A stretch of DNA of 64,000 bases, taken from assembly GCF_000974485.1 (NCBI RefSeq), contig NZ_BBOM01000007.1:496001-560000 (forward strand). The letters are read 5' to 3'. The translations under genes and the position numbers were made by a program. Shown piece by piece: positions 51,036 through 59,887 of the stretch. This DNA comes from Streptomyces sp. NBRC 109706. Lineage in GTDB: Bacteria; Actinomycetota; Actinomycetes; Streptomycetales; Streptomycetaceae. The notes under the pieces are model-generated. The model made no database searches. It had not been told where the DNA came from and was given only the letters and a program-made list of their open reading frames with translations. Positions within the stretch are counted from its first letter, which is position 1; every line of letters starts with the position of its first letter.

Positions 51036-52492
51036 CCCGTTCCAGGGCGACCCGTCCCGAAGATCCGCGCCTGCATGTCCGGCCGCCGTCCGGCTGGGCC
51101 AACGACCCGAACGGGCCGTTCCGTTGGCGTGGTCGTTACCACCTCTTCTACCAGCACAACCCGGCCGGCCCCGTGCACGAGAACATCCACTGGGGGCATG
51201 CCAGCAGCCCGGATCTGGTCGGCTGGGAGCACCACCGGGTGGCCCTCGCCCCCACCCCCGGCGGGCCGGACTCGGCGGGCTGCTGGTCGGGCTGCGTGGT
51301 GGACGACGGCGGGACGCCGACCGCCGTCTACACGGGCGTCGACGAGCGGCACGAGGGGCTCGGCACCATCTGCCTGGCGCGCGCCGCCGACCCGGCCGAC
51401 CAGCTGCTGCTCGACTGGGAGCCGCTGCCCCTGCCGGTGCTGGAAGGGCCGCCGGACGGGCTGGACGTGGTGATGTTCCGCGACCCGTTCGTCTTCCGGC
51501 ACGGCGGGCGGCGCTGGGCGCTGGTGGGCGCCGGCCATGCGGACGGCACGCCGTCGGTGCTGCTCTACGACTGCCAGGACCTGTCCGACTGGCGGTTCGC
51601 CGGCGTGCTGTTGGACGGAAGGCACCCCGACGCGCGTTTCCCGGCGACGGGTTGGGAGTGCCCCCAGCTCTTCCACGCGGGCCGCGGGGAGTGGGTGCTG
51701 GTGCTGTCGCTGTGGGACGGGGACCCGTTGCGTGTGGTCTGGCTCTCCGGCGAACTGCGGCCGGTGGACGGGGCGGACGGGCCCGGGCTGACGTTCGGGC
51801 CGCGCCGCTCGGGTCCGCTGGATCTGGGCCGGGACTGCTATGCGCCGGCCGTGCTCCAGCAGGAGGAACGGGCGCTGTTGTGGGGCTGGTCCTGGGAGGC
51901 GCGCGGGCAGCGCGAGGTGGACGAGGCGGGCTGGGCCGGGGTGTTGACGCTGCCGCGCGAGGTGGCCACCCATCCGGACGGCGCGCTGCGCAGCGCGCCG
52001 GCGCCCGAACTGGTGGCGTTGCGCGCCGGCGCGCCGCTGGTGGTGCGGGAGGGCGCGACGGAGTTGGGCCCGGTGCCGCTGCCGTCCGCCTACGAGGTGG
52101 CGCTGACGGCGCGGGGCGGCCCGGTGCTGGCCGAGCTGGCCGGGGACGGGGCCGGTCGGTCGCTGGCCCTGCGGCTCGACCCGGCGGCCGGCGAGGTGGT
52201 GTTCACCCGGGACGGCTGGCCGAGGCAACGGCCGGGCGCGGAGGCGGACTTCGGGCCGCTGCGCATACCGGTGCCGTACCCGGGCCCGGTTTCGGAGGCC
52301 GGGGCACTGGCGGTGCGGGTGTGGGTGGATGGTTCGGTGATCGAGATCCTGGCGGGCGACGGCCGGGCGATGGCCACCGAACGGATCTATCTCCGCCCTG
52401 ACGACCACCGCGCCCTGGTGGTGCGCGCCCAGAGCCCGGCCGCCTCGTTCTCGGCGCGCTGCTGGGAGTTGGGCGTTCCCGACCGGGGCTGA
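51032..52492 (+). CDS. Cytosolic GH32 beta-fructofuranosidase
   Basis: A 486-residue GH32 enzyme without signal peptide. The catalytic nucleophile is Asp25 in GWANDPNGPF. FRDPF (about residue 150) and the acid/base Glu in GWECPQLFH (about residue 210) complete the active site. YHLFYQHNP and the C-terminal beta-sandwich VWVDGSVIEILAGDGRAM are typical. It would cleave imported sucrose or fructo-oligosaccharides. Last gene of the importer operon, translationally coupled to the permease. Confidence 0.92.
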   Translation: MTRSRATRPEDPRLHVRPPSGWANDPNGPFRWRGRYHLFYQHNPAGPVHENIHWGHASSPDLVGWEHHRVALAPTPGGPDSAGCWSGCVVDDGGTPTAVYTGVDERHEGLGTICLARAADPADQLLLDWEPLPLPVLEGPPDGLDVVMFRDPFVFRHGGRRWALVGAGHADGTPSVLLYDCQDLSDWRFAGVLLDGRHPDARFPATGWECPQLFHAGRGEWVLVLSLWDGDPLRVVWLSGELRPVDGADGPGLTFGPRRSGPLDLGRDCYAPAVLQQEERALLWGWSWEARGQREVDEAGWAGVLTLPREVATHPDGALRSAPAPELVALRAGAPLVVREGATELGPVPLPSAYEVALTARGGPVLAELAGDGAGRSLALRLDPAAGEVVFTRDGWPRQRPGAEADFGPLRIPVPYPGPVSEAGALAVRVWVDGSVIEILAGDGRAMATERIYLRPDDHRALVVRAQSPAASFSARCWELGVPDRG

Positions 52493-52618
52493 CGGCCCGT
52501 TGTCGGTGCCGCCTGTCACCATGGCACGGAGGCGGGATCCCCGACGGCGGGAGGGGCGTGCTCTCCCCCGGCGGGGCCCCGTGGTCGACGGGCCGGCGTC
52601 CGTGGTCGGCGGTCCCGG

Positions 52619-53677
52619 TCAGCGGTCGGCGGGCGGGCCCACGGAGCCCCGGGAAACGGTGGGGCAGGGCAGCGCCGTGGTCTCGACGGCGGGTGGGGTG
52701 CCGGTCTCGACGGCGTCCAGCAGGAGTGCGGCGGCGACCTCGCCCATCGCCTCGTGCGGCAGCGCCACCGTGGTCAACGGCGGGTCGAGGAAGGCGGCCA
52801 TATGCTCCTGGTCGTCGTAGCCGACCAGCGAGAGATCCGCCGGCACATCGAGCCCCAGGCGGGCGGCGGCGAGCAACACCCCGGCGGCGACCCGGTCGTT
52901 GTAGCAGACGATGCCGGTGGGGCGTTCGTTCGCCGGCACGCCGTCCAGCAGCCGCCGGGCGGCCCGGTAGCCGCTGGCGATCTCGCCGCCGGTCCGCACC
53001 ACGCTCTCCGGCGCGGGCTTGAGGCCGACGGTGCGCAGCGCGTCGCGGAAGCCGCCCAGCCGCTCGGCCGAGGCGATGTCGTCGAGGCCGCCGGCCAGGG
53101 CCACCCGCCGGTGGCCCGCGTCCAGCAGCAGGCGGGCGGCGGCCCGGCCGCCGGCCCGTTCGGCGGGGATGACGGCGGGCAGGGAGCCGTCCGCCGGGAG
53201 GCAGTTGGCCAGGACGGTGTGGCACTGGTCCAGCCCCGCGGGCAGCCACGCCTTCCGCAGGGACATCGCGGCATAGATGATGCCGTCGACCCTGCGGTCC
53301 AGCAGCTCGGCCACGGCGGCGTCCTCCCGTTCCCGGGAGCCCGCCGAGTCCACCGTCAGCACCAGGTGTTGGCGCTCCCAGGCGGTCCGCATGGCGCCGC
53401 GCAGCAGGGCGCCGGCGAACGGGGTGGAGGCGATGTGGTCGGTGACCATGCCGATGACGGCCGTGCGGCGGCTGCGCAGGCCGCGCGCCACCGGATTGGG
53501 CCGATAGTTCAGCCGCTCGGCGGCGTCCCTGATGCGGCGCTGCGTCTCGGCGGAGAGGTTGCCGTCGGCTCGCCCGTTGAACACGAAGGAGACCGCGGTG
53601 TGGGAGACACCGGCGAGCCTGGCCACATCCCGTGACGTGGGCCTTCTCCGTTCCGCGCCCTCACCGCTGCCAGCCAC
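52619..53677 (-). CDS. LacI-family regulator of the fructan locus
   Basis: A 352-residue LacI repressor. HTH PTSRDVARLAGVSHTAVSFVFNGRADGNLSAETQRRIRDAAERLNYRPNPVARGLRSRRTAVIGMV with hinge helix, then a ribose-binding-like ligand domain (PTGIVCYNDRVAAGVLLAAARLGLDVPADLSLVGYDDQEHM). It converges on the importer operon and is the obvious candidate to bind the CCTAAC-type palindromes in the 47450-47798 gap. Its own upstream region holds seven 10-bp tandem repeats. Confidence 0.9.
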   Translation of the reverse strand: MAGSGEGAERRRPTSRDVARLAGVSHTAVSFVFNGRADGNLSAETQRRIRDAAERLNYRPNPVARGLRSRRTAVIGMVTDHIASTPFAGALLRGAMRTAWERQHLVLTVDSAGSREREDAAVAELLDRRVDGIIYAAMSLRKAWLPAGLDQCHTVLANCLPADGSLPAVIPAERAGGRAAARLLLDAGHRRVALAGGLDDIASAERLGGFRDALRTVGLKPAPESVVRTGGEIASGYRAARRLLDGVPANERPTGIVCYNDRVAAGVLLAAARLGLDVPADLSLVGYDDQEHMAAFLDPPLTTVALPHEAMGEVAAALLLDAVETGTPPAVETTALPCPTVSRGSVGPPADR

Positions 53678-53710
53678 CTCGGCATGCTATCCCGGCCCGG
53701 AGACGGCCGT

Positions 53711-53780
53711 GCCGCGTGGGACCGGCTGGGGCCGCGTGGGGCCCCGTGGGATCGCGTGGGGCGGCGTGGGGCCGCGTGGG
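53711..53780. repeat. Seven 10-bp tandem repeats upstream of lacI-type gene
   Basis: Units of GCCGCGTGGG or close variants start every 10 bp from 53711 to 53771; all end in TGGG. They begin 34 bp before the start codon of the LacI-type gene, in its leader or promoter. Confidence 0.9.
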
Positions 53781-53793
53781 GCCGCCGTTGGCG

Positions 53794-54351
53794 TCAGGCC
53801 GCCCGGCCCTCGCGTGCCGTCCGCTTCTCGGCCGCGTCCCGCAGGGCCGCGACCACCACCGGCGCGACGCCGCCCAACAGCGGTACCAGCGTGGCCGCGA
53901 ACATCCAGCCGGGGACGTGGGCGGTCTCCGAGCCCCGCCACTGCACATGCGCCATGGGGATGAAGGCGATCCCCATCAGGGCGTTGCCGGCGAGCAGCGC
54001 GGTGGCGGCCCGGCGGGCGGACGCCGCGCTGGCCGGACGGTTGCTCGTCGCGGCGACCGCCCGGGCCCAGCGGTTCTCCGCCTCCGGCAACTGGTCGGCC
54101 GGCGTGGTGCGGAGCATCGCCACGGTCGCGCCCACCATGACGGCCGTGAGCAGCGCATAGACATAGACCGGCAGGAAAGCGACCAGAACGCTCTTGTCTG
54201 CCCAGTCGTCGACACCGCCGGCACCGATATGTTGCGGAATCCGATCGGGAAGATGCGGATACCGCGCCACCCCCCAGACCGTCAGCCCCGCCACCAGCAG
54301 CAGGCTGGGCGCCAGCCACCACCACAACCTCGCGTCTGCTTCCTTGCTCAC
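53794..54351 (-). CDS. DUF1648 / SdpI-like membrane protein
   Basis: A 185-residue protein with four hydrophobic helices. The first segment LWWWLAPSLLLVAGLTVWGVARYPHLPDRIPQHIGAGGVDDWADK is the DUF1648 signature (P-PxHxxxxGxxDxxxxK). The rest resembles SdpI-type proteins, some of which give immunity to killing factors in Bacillus. The GTG start at 54351 (VSKEADARL) is chosen over a far longer reading with no domain support. Function here is unknown. Confidence 0.78.
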   Translation of the reverse strand: MSKEADARLWWWLAPSLLLVAGLTVWGVARYPHLPDRIPQHIGAGGVDDWADKSVLVAFLPVYVYALLTAVMVGATVAMLRTTPADQLPEAENRWARAVAATSNRPASAASARRAATALLAGNALMGIAFIPMAHVQWRGSETAHVPGWMFAATLVPLLGGVAPVVVAALRDAAEKRTAREGRAA

Positions 54352-54506
54352 GGGTCGTCCCCCATGGATCGCGCACCTGTTCGTCCGGCTCCTACCCGGC
54401 CCGGCGCCGTCCATGACCGCCCCGACATGCCCCCTGACATGCGCCCGCCCGGCGGGTCGGACCCGCCGGGCGGCGCCGGGTGAAGAGCCGGGTGGAGAGC
54501 CGGTGA

Positions 54507-56501
54507 CTACAGGCTCTGCTCCAGGCGTTCGGCCAGCAGCTTGGTGAACCGCGCCGGATCGGCGAGCTGGCTGCCCTCCGCCAACAGGGCCATCCCATAG
54601 AGCAGTTCGGCCGTGGCGGCGAGCGCCGGGTCCGCGGTGTCGGCGGCGTGCGCCTTCCGCAGGCCGGTGACCAGGCCATGCCCCGGGTTGAGCTCCAGGA
54701 TGCGCTTGCCGATCGGCACCTCCTGCCCCATCGCCCGATAGATGTTCTGCAGGGCGGGGGTCACATCCTCGGCGTCCGAGACGACACACGCCGGCGAGAC
54801 GGTGAGCCGCGACGACAGCCGCACCTCCTTGACCTCCTCGCTCAGCCGCTCGCTCATCCACCGCAGCAGCTCGGCGTAGTCCTCGCGCTGCCGCTCCCGC
54901 TCGGCCTTGGTCTCCTCGCTCTGCTCCTCGGTCTCCAGATCGGCGTCGCCCTTGGCGACCGAACGGAGCTGCCGGCCGTCGAACTCCGGCACCGCGTCCA
55001 CCCAGACCTCGTCCACCGCGTCGGTCAGGATCAGCACCTCAAGGCCCTTCTCCCGGAAGGCCTCCATATGCGGGGAGTTCTCCACGGCGGTCCGCGACTC
55101 GCCCGTCATGTAGTAGATGTGCTGCTGGCCGTCCTTCATCCGCTCGACATACTGCTTGAGCGTGGTCTGCTTCTCCTCGTCGTGGGTCGAGGCGAACGAG
55201 CAGACGGCGAGGATCGCGTCCCGGTTGTCGCTGTCGCTGAGCAGGCCCTCCTTGACGACGCCGCCGAACTCCTTCCAGAACGCGGTGTAGTTCTCCTCGC
55301 GCTTGGTCATCATCTCGCGCAGGGTGGAGAGCACCTTCTTCACCAGCCGGCGGCGCATCAGCTGGATCTGGCGGTCCTGCTGCAGGATCTCGCGGGACAC
55401 GTTGAGCGACAGGTCCTGGGCGTCGACCACACCCTTCACAAAGCGCAGGTACTCCGGGACCAGCGCCTCGCAGTCGTCCATGATGAAGACGCGCTTCACA
55501 TAGAGCTGGACGCCGCGCTTGTGCGCCTGGGAGTAGAGGTCCTGCGCGGCCCGCTTGGGCAGGAACAGCAGCGACTGGTACTCGAAGGTGCCCTCGGCCC
55601 GCAGGTGGATGGTCTCCAGCGGGTTGTTCCAGTCATGGCTGATGTGCTTGTACAGCTCGTGGTACTCCTCCTCGGCGACCTCGTCGCGCGAGCGGGCCCA
55701 CAGCGCCTTCATGGAGTTGAGCGTCTCCGGCTCGGCGGCCTTGGCCTTCTCGCCGTCCGCGCTCCCGTCCTGCTCCGCCTCGGCCGTCTCCTCCTCGGCG
55801 TCCTTGGCTGCCTCGGCTGCCTCGGCGGTCTCGGCGGCCTCCTCCTTGGCCGGGGTGGCCAGCCTGATGGGCCAGGTGATGAAGTCGGAGTAGCGCTTGA
55901 CGATCTCCCGGATCTTCCAGGTGGAGGTGTAGTCGAAGAGCTGGTCGTCGTCGTCCGCCGGCTTCAGCCGCAGAATGACCGAGGTGCCCTGCGGCGCCTC
56001 GTCCACCGACTCGATGGTGTACGTTCCCTCGCCGGTCGACGACCAGCGGGTGCCCCCGCTCTCGCCCGCGCGGCGGGTGATCAGCTGCACCTCCTCGGCC
56101 ACCATGAAGCTGGCGTAGAAGCCCACGCCGAACTGGCCGATCAGGCCCTCGGCCGCGTTGGCGTCCTGCGCCTCGCGCAGCTTCTTCAGCAGCTCGGCCG
56201 TGCCCGACTTGGCGATGGTGCCGATCAACTCGACCACCTCGTCGTGCGCCATCCCGATGCCGTTGTCCCGCACGATGAGCGTGCGGGCGTCCTGGTCGGC
56301 CTCGATCTCGATATGGAGATCGGAGACATCGGCGTCGAGGCTGTCGTCACGCAGGGACTCGATGCGCAGCTTGTCCAACGCGTCGGAGGCGTTGGAGATC
56401 AGTTCGCGCAGAAACACGTCCTTGTTCGAGTAGATCGAGTGGATCATCATCTGGAGAAGCTGGCGCGCCTCTACCTGGAACTCGAACGTCTCGGTCGGCA
56501 T
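54507..56501 (-). CDS. htpG: Molecular chaperone HtpG (bacterial Hsp90)
   Basis: A 664-residue Hsp90. N-terminal GHKL ATPase: FLRELISNASDALDKLR, VRDNGIGM and IGQFGVGFYASFMVAEEV. The middle domain follows (YVKRVFIMDDCEALVPEYLRFVKGVVDAQDLSLNVSREILQQ), then the C-terminal dimerisation domain. An acidic, Ala/Glu-rich insert of about 45 residues lies near residue 225-275 (EEAAETAEAAEAAKDAEEETAEAEQDG), in the place of the eukaryotic charged linker. The start at 56501 matches the family (TETFEFQVEARQLLQMMIHSIYSNKDVFLREL). Confidence 0.96.
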   Translation of the reverse strand: MPTETFEFQVEARQLLQMMIHSIYSNKDVFLRELISNASDALDKLRIESLRDDSLDADVSDLHIEIEADQDARTLIVRDNGIGMAHDEVVELIGTIAKSGTAELLKKLREAQDANAAEGLIGQFGVGFYASFMVAEEVQLITRRAGESGGTRWSSTGEGTYTIESVDEAPQGTSVILRLKPADDDDQLFDYTSTWKIREIVKRYSDFITWPIRLATPAKEEAAETAEAAEAAKDAEEETAEAEQDGSADGEKAKAAEPETLNSMKALWARSRDEVAEEEYHELYKHISHDWNNPLETIHLRAEGTFEYQSLLFLPKRAAQDLYSQAHKRGVQLYVKRVFIMDDCEALVPEYLRFVKGVVDAQDLSLNVSREILQQDRQIQLMRRRLVKKVLSTLREMMTKREENYTAFWKEFGGVVKEGLLSDSDNRDAILAVCSFASTHDEEKQTTLKQYVERMKDGQQHIYYMTGESRTAVENSPHMEAFREKGLEVLILTDAVDEVWVDAVPEFDGRQLRSVAKGDADLETEEQSEETKAERERQREDYAELLRWMSERLSEEVKEVRLSSRLTVSPACVVSDAEDVTPALQNIYRAMGQEVPIGKRILELNPGHGLVTGLRKAHAADTADPALAATAELLYGMALLAEGSQLADPARFTKLLAERLEQSL

Positions 56502-56709
56502 GGTCGTGGATTCCTCACGTCTGTCGCACGGTAACGGGAACCTGCCCCCACCCCTGGCGGGGACGAGCGCCACGACGGCGCGCGCCGCACGGGGACGGGT
56601 GCGTTGACGATGTTAGGCGAGCGCGGCGCCCACCACCCTGTCCTCCCCCCGGGCACACCCCCCTGTGTTGTCCGACGCGCCCCCTGGGCGGCGGACGACC
56701 CGGGGGCGG

Positions 56710-57069
56710 TCAGCGGGCGCGGACGGCGTCGAGATAGTCGGCGATGGCGTCCCTGTTCCGGAGCAGGACCGCGATCCGGTCGGTCATCGCGTCCCGCTCC
56801 CGCTCCAGCAGCGCCAGCATCTCGGGAGTGGCGTCCCGGAAGTGGATATCGCGAGGACGATCGAGGCACGGGAGGATCTGCCGAATGATCCTGGTGGGCA
56901 GCCCGGCCTCCAACAGGCCCCGGATCTGGATCACCCGGTCGACGAAGACCTCGTCATAGGAGCGGTAGCCGTTGGCGCACCGGACCGGCGTGATCAGCTC
57001 CTGTTCCTCGTAGTAACGGAGCAACCGCCGCGATATGCCGGTGCGTTCGGACAACTCCCCGATGCGCAT
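56710..57069 (-). CDS. MerR-family transcriptional regulator
   Basis: A 119-residue regulator: MRIGELSERTGISRRLLRYYEEQELITPVRCANGYRSYDEVFVDRVIQIRGLLEAGLPTRIIRQILPCL, then the coiled dimerisation helix. The ATG at 57069 is at the canonical MRIGEL start. Divergent from the polysaccharide deacetylase gene, with a nearly perfect 20-bp inverted repeat between them. No extra ligand domain is present. Confidence 0.88.
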   Translation of the reverse strand: MRIGELSERTGISRRLLRYYEEQELITPVRCANGYRSYDEVFVDRVIQIRGLLEAGLPTRIIRQILPCLDRPRDIHFRDATPEMLALLERERDAMTDRIAVLLRNRDAIADYLDAVRAR

Positions 57070-57098
57070 GTGATCCACCTCACGCCGAGCCGGCTTTA

Positions 57099-57118
57099 CC
57101 CTCACACAGATGTGAAGG
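57099..57118. promoter_or_regulatory. Candidate MerR operator
   Basis: CCCTCACA-CAGA-TGTGAAGG, 8-bp arms with one mismatch, between the MerR gene (start 57069) and the divergent deacetylase gene (start 57177). Confidence 0.55.
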
Positions 57119-57176
57119 TTTGAGCATAGGCGGACACCGGGCCCCGGCCCACCCCACCAGCGACAGGTGAGACGCC

Positions 57177-58109
57177 ATGACCGACCAGCCCTCGATCCCC
57201 TCCTCCCCCGTGCCGGCCTCGTACCGGCCCGCGCACGGCGAGCAGCGACTCTACGACTACAGCCCCATCGTGGACCGCGCCCCGATCCGGTGGCCGGGCG
57301 GTGCCAGGATCGCGTTCTATCTCGCGCTCAACATCGAGCACTACCGGGTCGACCGCCCGGCGACCAGCATCTTCCCCGACACCTCGGCGTTCGCGCCCGA
57401 CCCGTTGAACTACGGCTGGCGGGACTACGGGCCGCGGGTCGGCGTCTGGCGGCTGATCGAGAGCCTGGACCGGCACGGGGTGCGGGCCAGCGTGATGCTC
57501 AACTCCGACGCCGGGGAACGCTATCCGGCCATCGTCCGGGCGGGCCGCGACCGGAACTGGGCCTGGATCGCCCACGGTCGGAACAACTCGACCTTCCAGT
57601 CGACCTTCCAGAACGGACCGGACCGGGAAGCGGAGCGACGCTATCTGACCGAGGTCGTCGACAGCATCGAACGCACCACCGGCACCCGACCGCGGGGCTG
57701 GCTGGGACCGGCCCTCACGGAAACCTTCCACACCCCCGAACTGCTGGCCGAGCTCGGCCTCAGCTATCTCCTGGACTGGACCAACGACGACCAGCCCTAC
57801 CCGCTGAACGTGCCGGGGATGTACGGGGTCCCGTACACGGTGGAGCTCAACGACATCAGCCTCTTCGTCGGCAAAAGCCTCAGCGGCCCCGACTTCGTCC
57901 GCCTCGTCAAGGACCAACTGGCCCAACTCCACGCGGAGTCGACCGACAGCGGCCGAGTGCTGCCCCTGGTCCTGCACCCGTTCGTGATGGGCCAGGCCTT
58001 CCGCGCCAGATACCTCGACGAGGCCCTGGACCACATCGCCAACCACCCCGACATCTGGCTCACCACCAGCGACGAAATCGCCACCCACTACGCGGCGACG
58101 CACCCCTGA
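57177..58109 (+). CDS. Polysaccharide deacetylase-family protein (PuuE/allantoinase-like)
   Basis: A 310-residue NodB-fold hydrolase of the PuuE-like branch, which includes metal-independent allantoinases. Features: ARIAFYLALNIEHYRVD, the YGWRDYGPRVGVWRLIESLDRHGVRASVMLNSD segment, WAWIAHGRNNSTFQ, RGWLGPALTETFHTPELLAELG and LVLHPFVMGQAFRARYL. Divergent from a MerR regulator that may control it. Neighbouring genes do not show a purine pathway, so the substrate remains open. Confidence 0.82.
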   Translation: MTDQPSIPSSPVPASYRPAHGEQRLYDYSPIVDRAPIRWPGGARIAFYLALNIEHYRVDRPATSIFPDTSAFAPDPLNYGWRDYGPRVGVWRLIESLDRHGVRASVMLNSDAGERYPAIVRAGRDRNWAWIAHGRNNSTFQSTFQNGPDREAERRYLTEVVDSIERTTGTRPRGWLGPALTETFHTPELLAELGLSYLLDWTNDDQPYPLNVPGMYGVPYTVELNDISLFVGKSLSGPDFVRLVKDQLAQLHAESTDSGRVLPLVLHPFVMGQAFRARYLDEALDHIANHPDIWLTTSDEIATHYAATHP

Positions 58110-58225
58110 CCAGCACGACACCGGGCGAGCCCGGCTCCGGCGGCCCGCCACTCGACGGTGAGGGCGGACCGCCGGAGAAACGCGCGGCCCGACCTCACCC
58201 GCATCACCTCTCCCCTTCCAGCCGG

Positions 58226-59242
58226 TCAGCCGCGCCGACCCCCGCGTTCCTCGATGATCCGCGCCATCTCCTCAGCATCCCGCCGCCCGTTCAGCAGATC
58301 GGTCGGCAGCGTAAACGCCTTCGTATAACCACCGCGCCCCGGAGCCGCGCTGTACGCCACGCCGTTGACCTCCAGCACCACCGCGGACCCAAGCGCGCCC
58401 CGAGCCGACCGCACCACCACCTCCCCCACCGCAGCCCGATCGATCACCTCCCGATCGCTCCCCAGCAACGACAGCACTCCGTCCTCCACCACCACGAACC
58501 CGTGCTGCGCCAACGGCCGAGCCCCACGCCCGATCTGCACCTCGTCGAAAGCCACCACATCGCTCCACTCCAACACCGCCCGAGGCGCGGCTTCACCCCC
58601 CCCACGCGGCACGAACACCAACGACTCCGCCACCCGCTGGGCCAACTCCACCATCCCCGGCGCGCTCCCCCGAACCCAGTACACCTGCAGCAGCCAGATG
58701 TCTTCCGTGTACACATCCGGAATCACGTAGTACTGGATCGTCTCCATCTCGACGCGGTCCCCGAACTCGGTCTCCGTGACGATGCCGGACCGATAGCGAC
58801 AGGCGGGCCCAGCCGCCAGATCGACCACCGTGACCTCAGGCTCCGACGCAAGGCTCGTCCCGGGCAGCATCTCCATCGGCCTCCGCACCGCTTCCGCAAT
58901 GGCTTCGACCGTGCGCGGATAGTCGGGAGTGTCGCGCATACCGTGAATGCTGACCGGCGACCTGGGTTCCGCGTGCCGAGGCACAGTCGGGATATACAGC
59001 GTGACCGGCTCGATCCGATCTTCCGCGGCTTCCGCCCACGCGTCCCGCAGCTCTCGCTCCAGGGCTCTCGTGTAACTCCGCCGCAGCGGACGCCCCCGCC
59101 CCACAACCTGCTCCACCACCGACCCGACCGGATCCGGAAGACGCACATCGAGCCACAGCCACTCGCCACCGCCCGGATAGTCGACCCTCGGCACCCAGTC
59201 CGTCACCTGTACGTCCTCTCCGTTCCGGGGCAACCGGCTCAC
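58226..59242 (-). CDS. Protein of unknown function in a type VII secretion cargo operon (paralogue A)
   Basis: A 338-residue soluble protein. Residues about 75-235 share a pattern with two other proteins of this operon (59239, 61691): a polar helical N-terminus, VTLYIPTVPRH, then LAAGPACRYRSGIV, a YYVIPDVY strand, WLLQVYW and a final helix MVELAQRVAESLVF. Residues about 240-338 are an extra C-terminal domain with strand-turn-strand sequence (SDVVAFDEVQIGRGARPLAQHGFVVVEDGVLSLL). The GTG start overlaps the stop of the upstream gene as GTGA. No known motif; a chaperone, immunity or cargo-adaptor role is possible. Confidence 0.7.
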   Translation of the reverse strand: MSRLPRNGEDVQVTDWVPRVDYPGGGEWLWLDVRLPDPVGSVVEQVVGRGRPLRRSYTRALERELRDAWAEAAEDRIEPVTLYIPTVPRHAEPRSPVSIHGMRDTPDYPRTVEAIAEAVRRPMEMLPGTSLASEPEVTVVDLAAGPACRYRSGIVTETEFGDRVEMETIQYYVIPDVYTEDIWLLQVYWVRGSAPGMVELAQRVAESLVFVPRGGGEAAPRAVLEWSDVVAFDEVQIGRGARPLAQHGFVVVEDGVLSLLGSDREVIDRAAVGEVVVRSARGALGSAVVLEVNGVAYSAAPGRGGYTKAFTLPTDLLNGRRDAEEMARIIEERGGRRG

Positions 59243-59847
59243 TCGCCCTCACCCTCCGCCCACACGCCGAGCGAAACGCCCATGCGGTCGGCGATCTCCA
59301 CCATGGCCACGCTGATCGTCGGCCCCGCCCACTGGACGGATAGTTTGAACATGCCCTCCGGGCACTGAGGCGGCAGAACATAGTGATCGACACGTTCCGA
59401 GAGGAAACTGCGCCCATCCTCGTCCGCCTCGCTCAGGAGCACCTCATGCACCCTGCAGGCGAGTCCGGCAGGCAGTTCGAGCCTGGTGATCTCCGGCTCA
59501 CCATGCCGATGAGGAACAGGGTGGCTCGCCATGTCGACCACCGCGTCCAACGTTCGCTCCTCCTCCGTACACCGCCTTGCCTGCACATAGGCCACTGCCG
59601 GCACCAGCGGTCGTGTACTGATCGGCACCGGGGGCACATACGCCAACACGGGCGCAGCCTCCCTCTCCCCCATCTCCGCCCAGATTTCCTTGAGCTCGGG
59701 ATAGACAGCCTCGGCGTACTCCGATGCCCCCGCACCACCCCGGTCGGCAATGCGCTGAGCGGCAGTCTCAGCACCGTCCGGATCCGCACTACCTATCTGC
59801 ACCCACCCGTCCCCAGGGGACGCGAAGCGTGAATACCATCGGGTCAC
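59239..59847 (-). CDS. Protein of unknown function in a type VII secretion cargo operon (paralogue B)
   Basis: A 202-residue soluble protein related to the neighbours at 58226 and 61691: APVLAYVPPVPISTRP, LELPAGLACRVHEVLL, VDHYVLPP, MFKLSVQW and the final helix MVEIADRMGVSLGVW. The GTG at 59847 is chosen because GGGAGG lies 7 bases upstream. Position directly after the large cargo gene is where an immunity gene would sit in a toxin cassette, but sequence alone does not show this. Confidence 0.7.
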   Translation of the reverse strand: MTRWYSRFASPGDGWVQIGSADPDGAETAAQRIADRGGAGASEYAEAVYPELKEIWAEMGEREAAPVLAYVPPVPISTRPLVPAVAYVQARRCTEEERTLDAVVDMASHPVPHRHGEPEITRLELPAGLACRVHEVLLSEADEDGRSFLSERVDHYVLPPQCPEGMFKLSVQWAGPTISVAMVEIADRMGVSLGVWAEGEGE

Positions 59848-59887
59848 GGCCACACCTCCCAGGCATCTATCGCGTCGTCTCCCCAAC

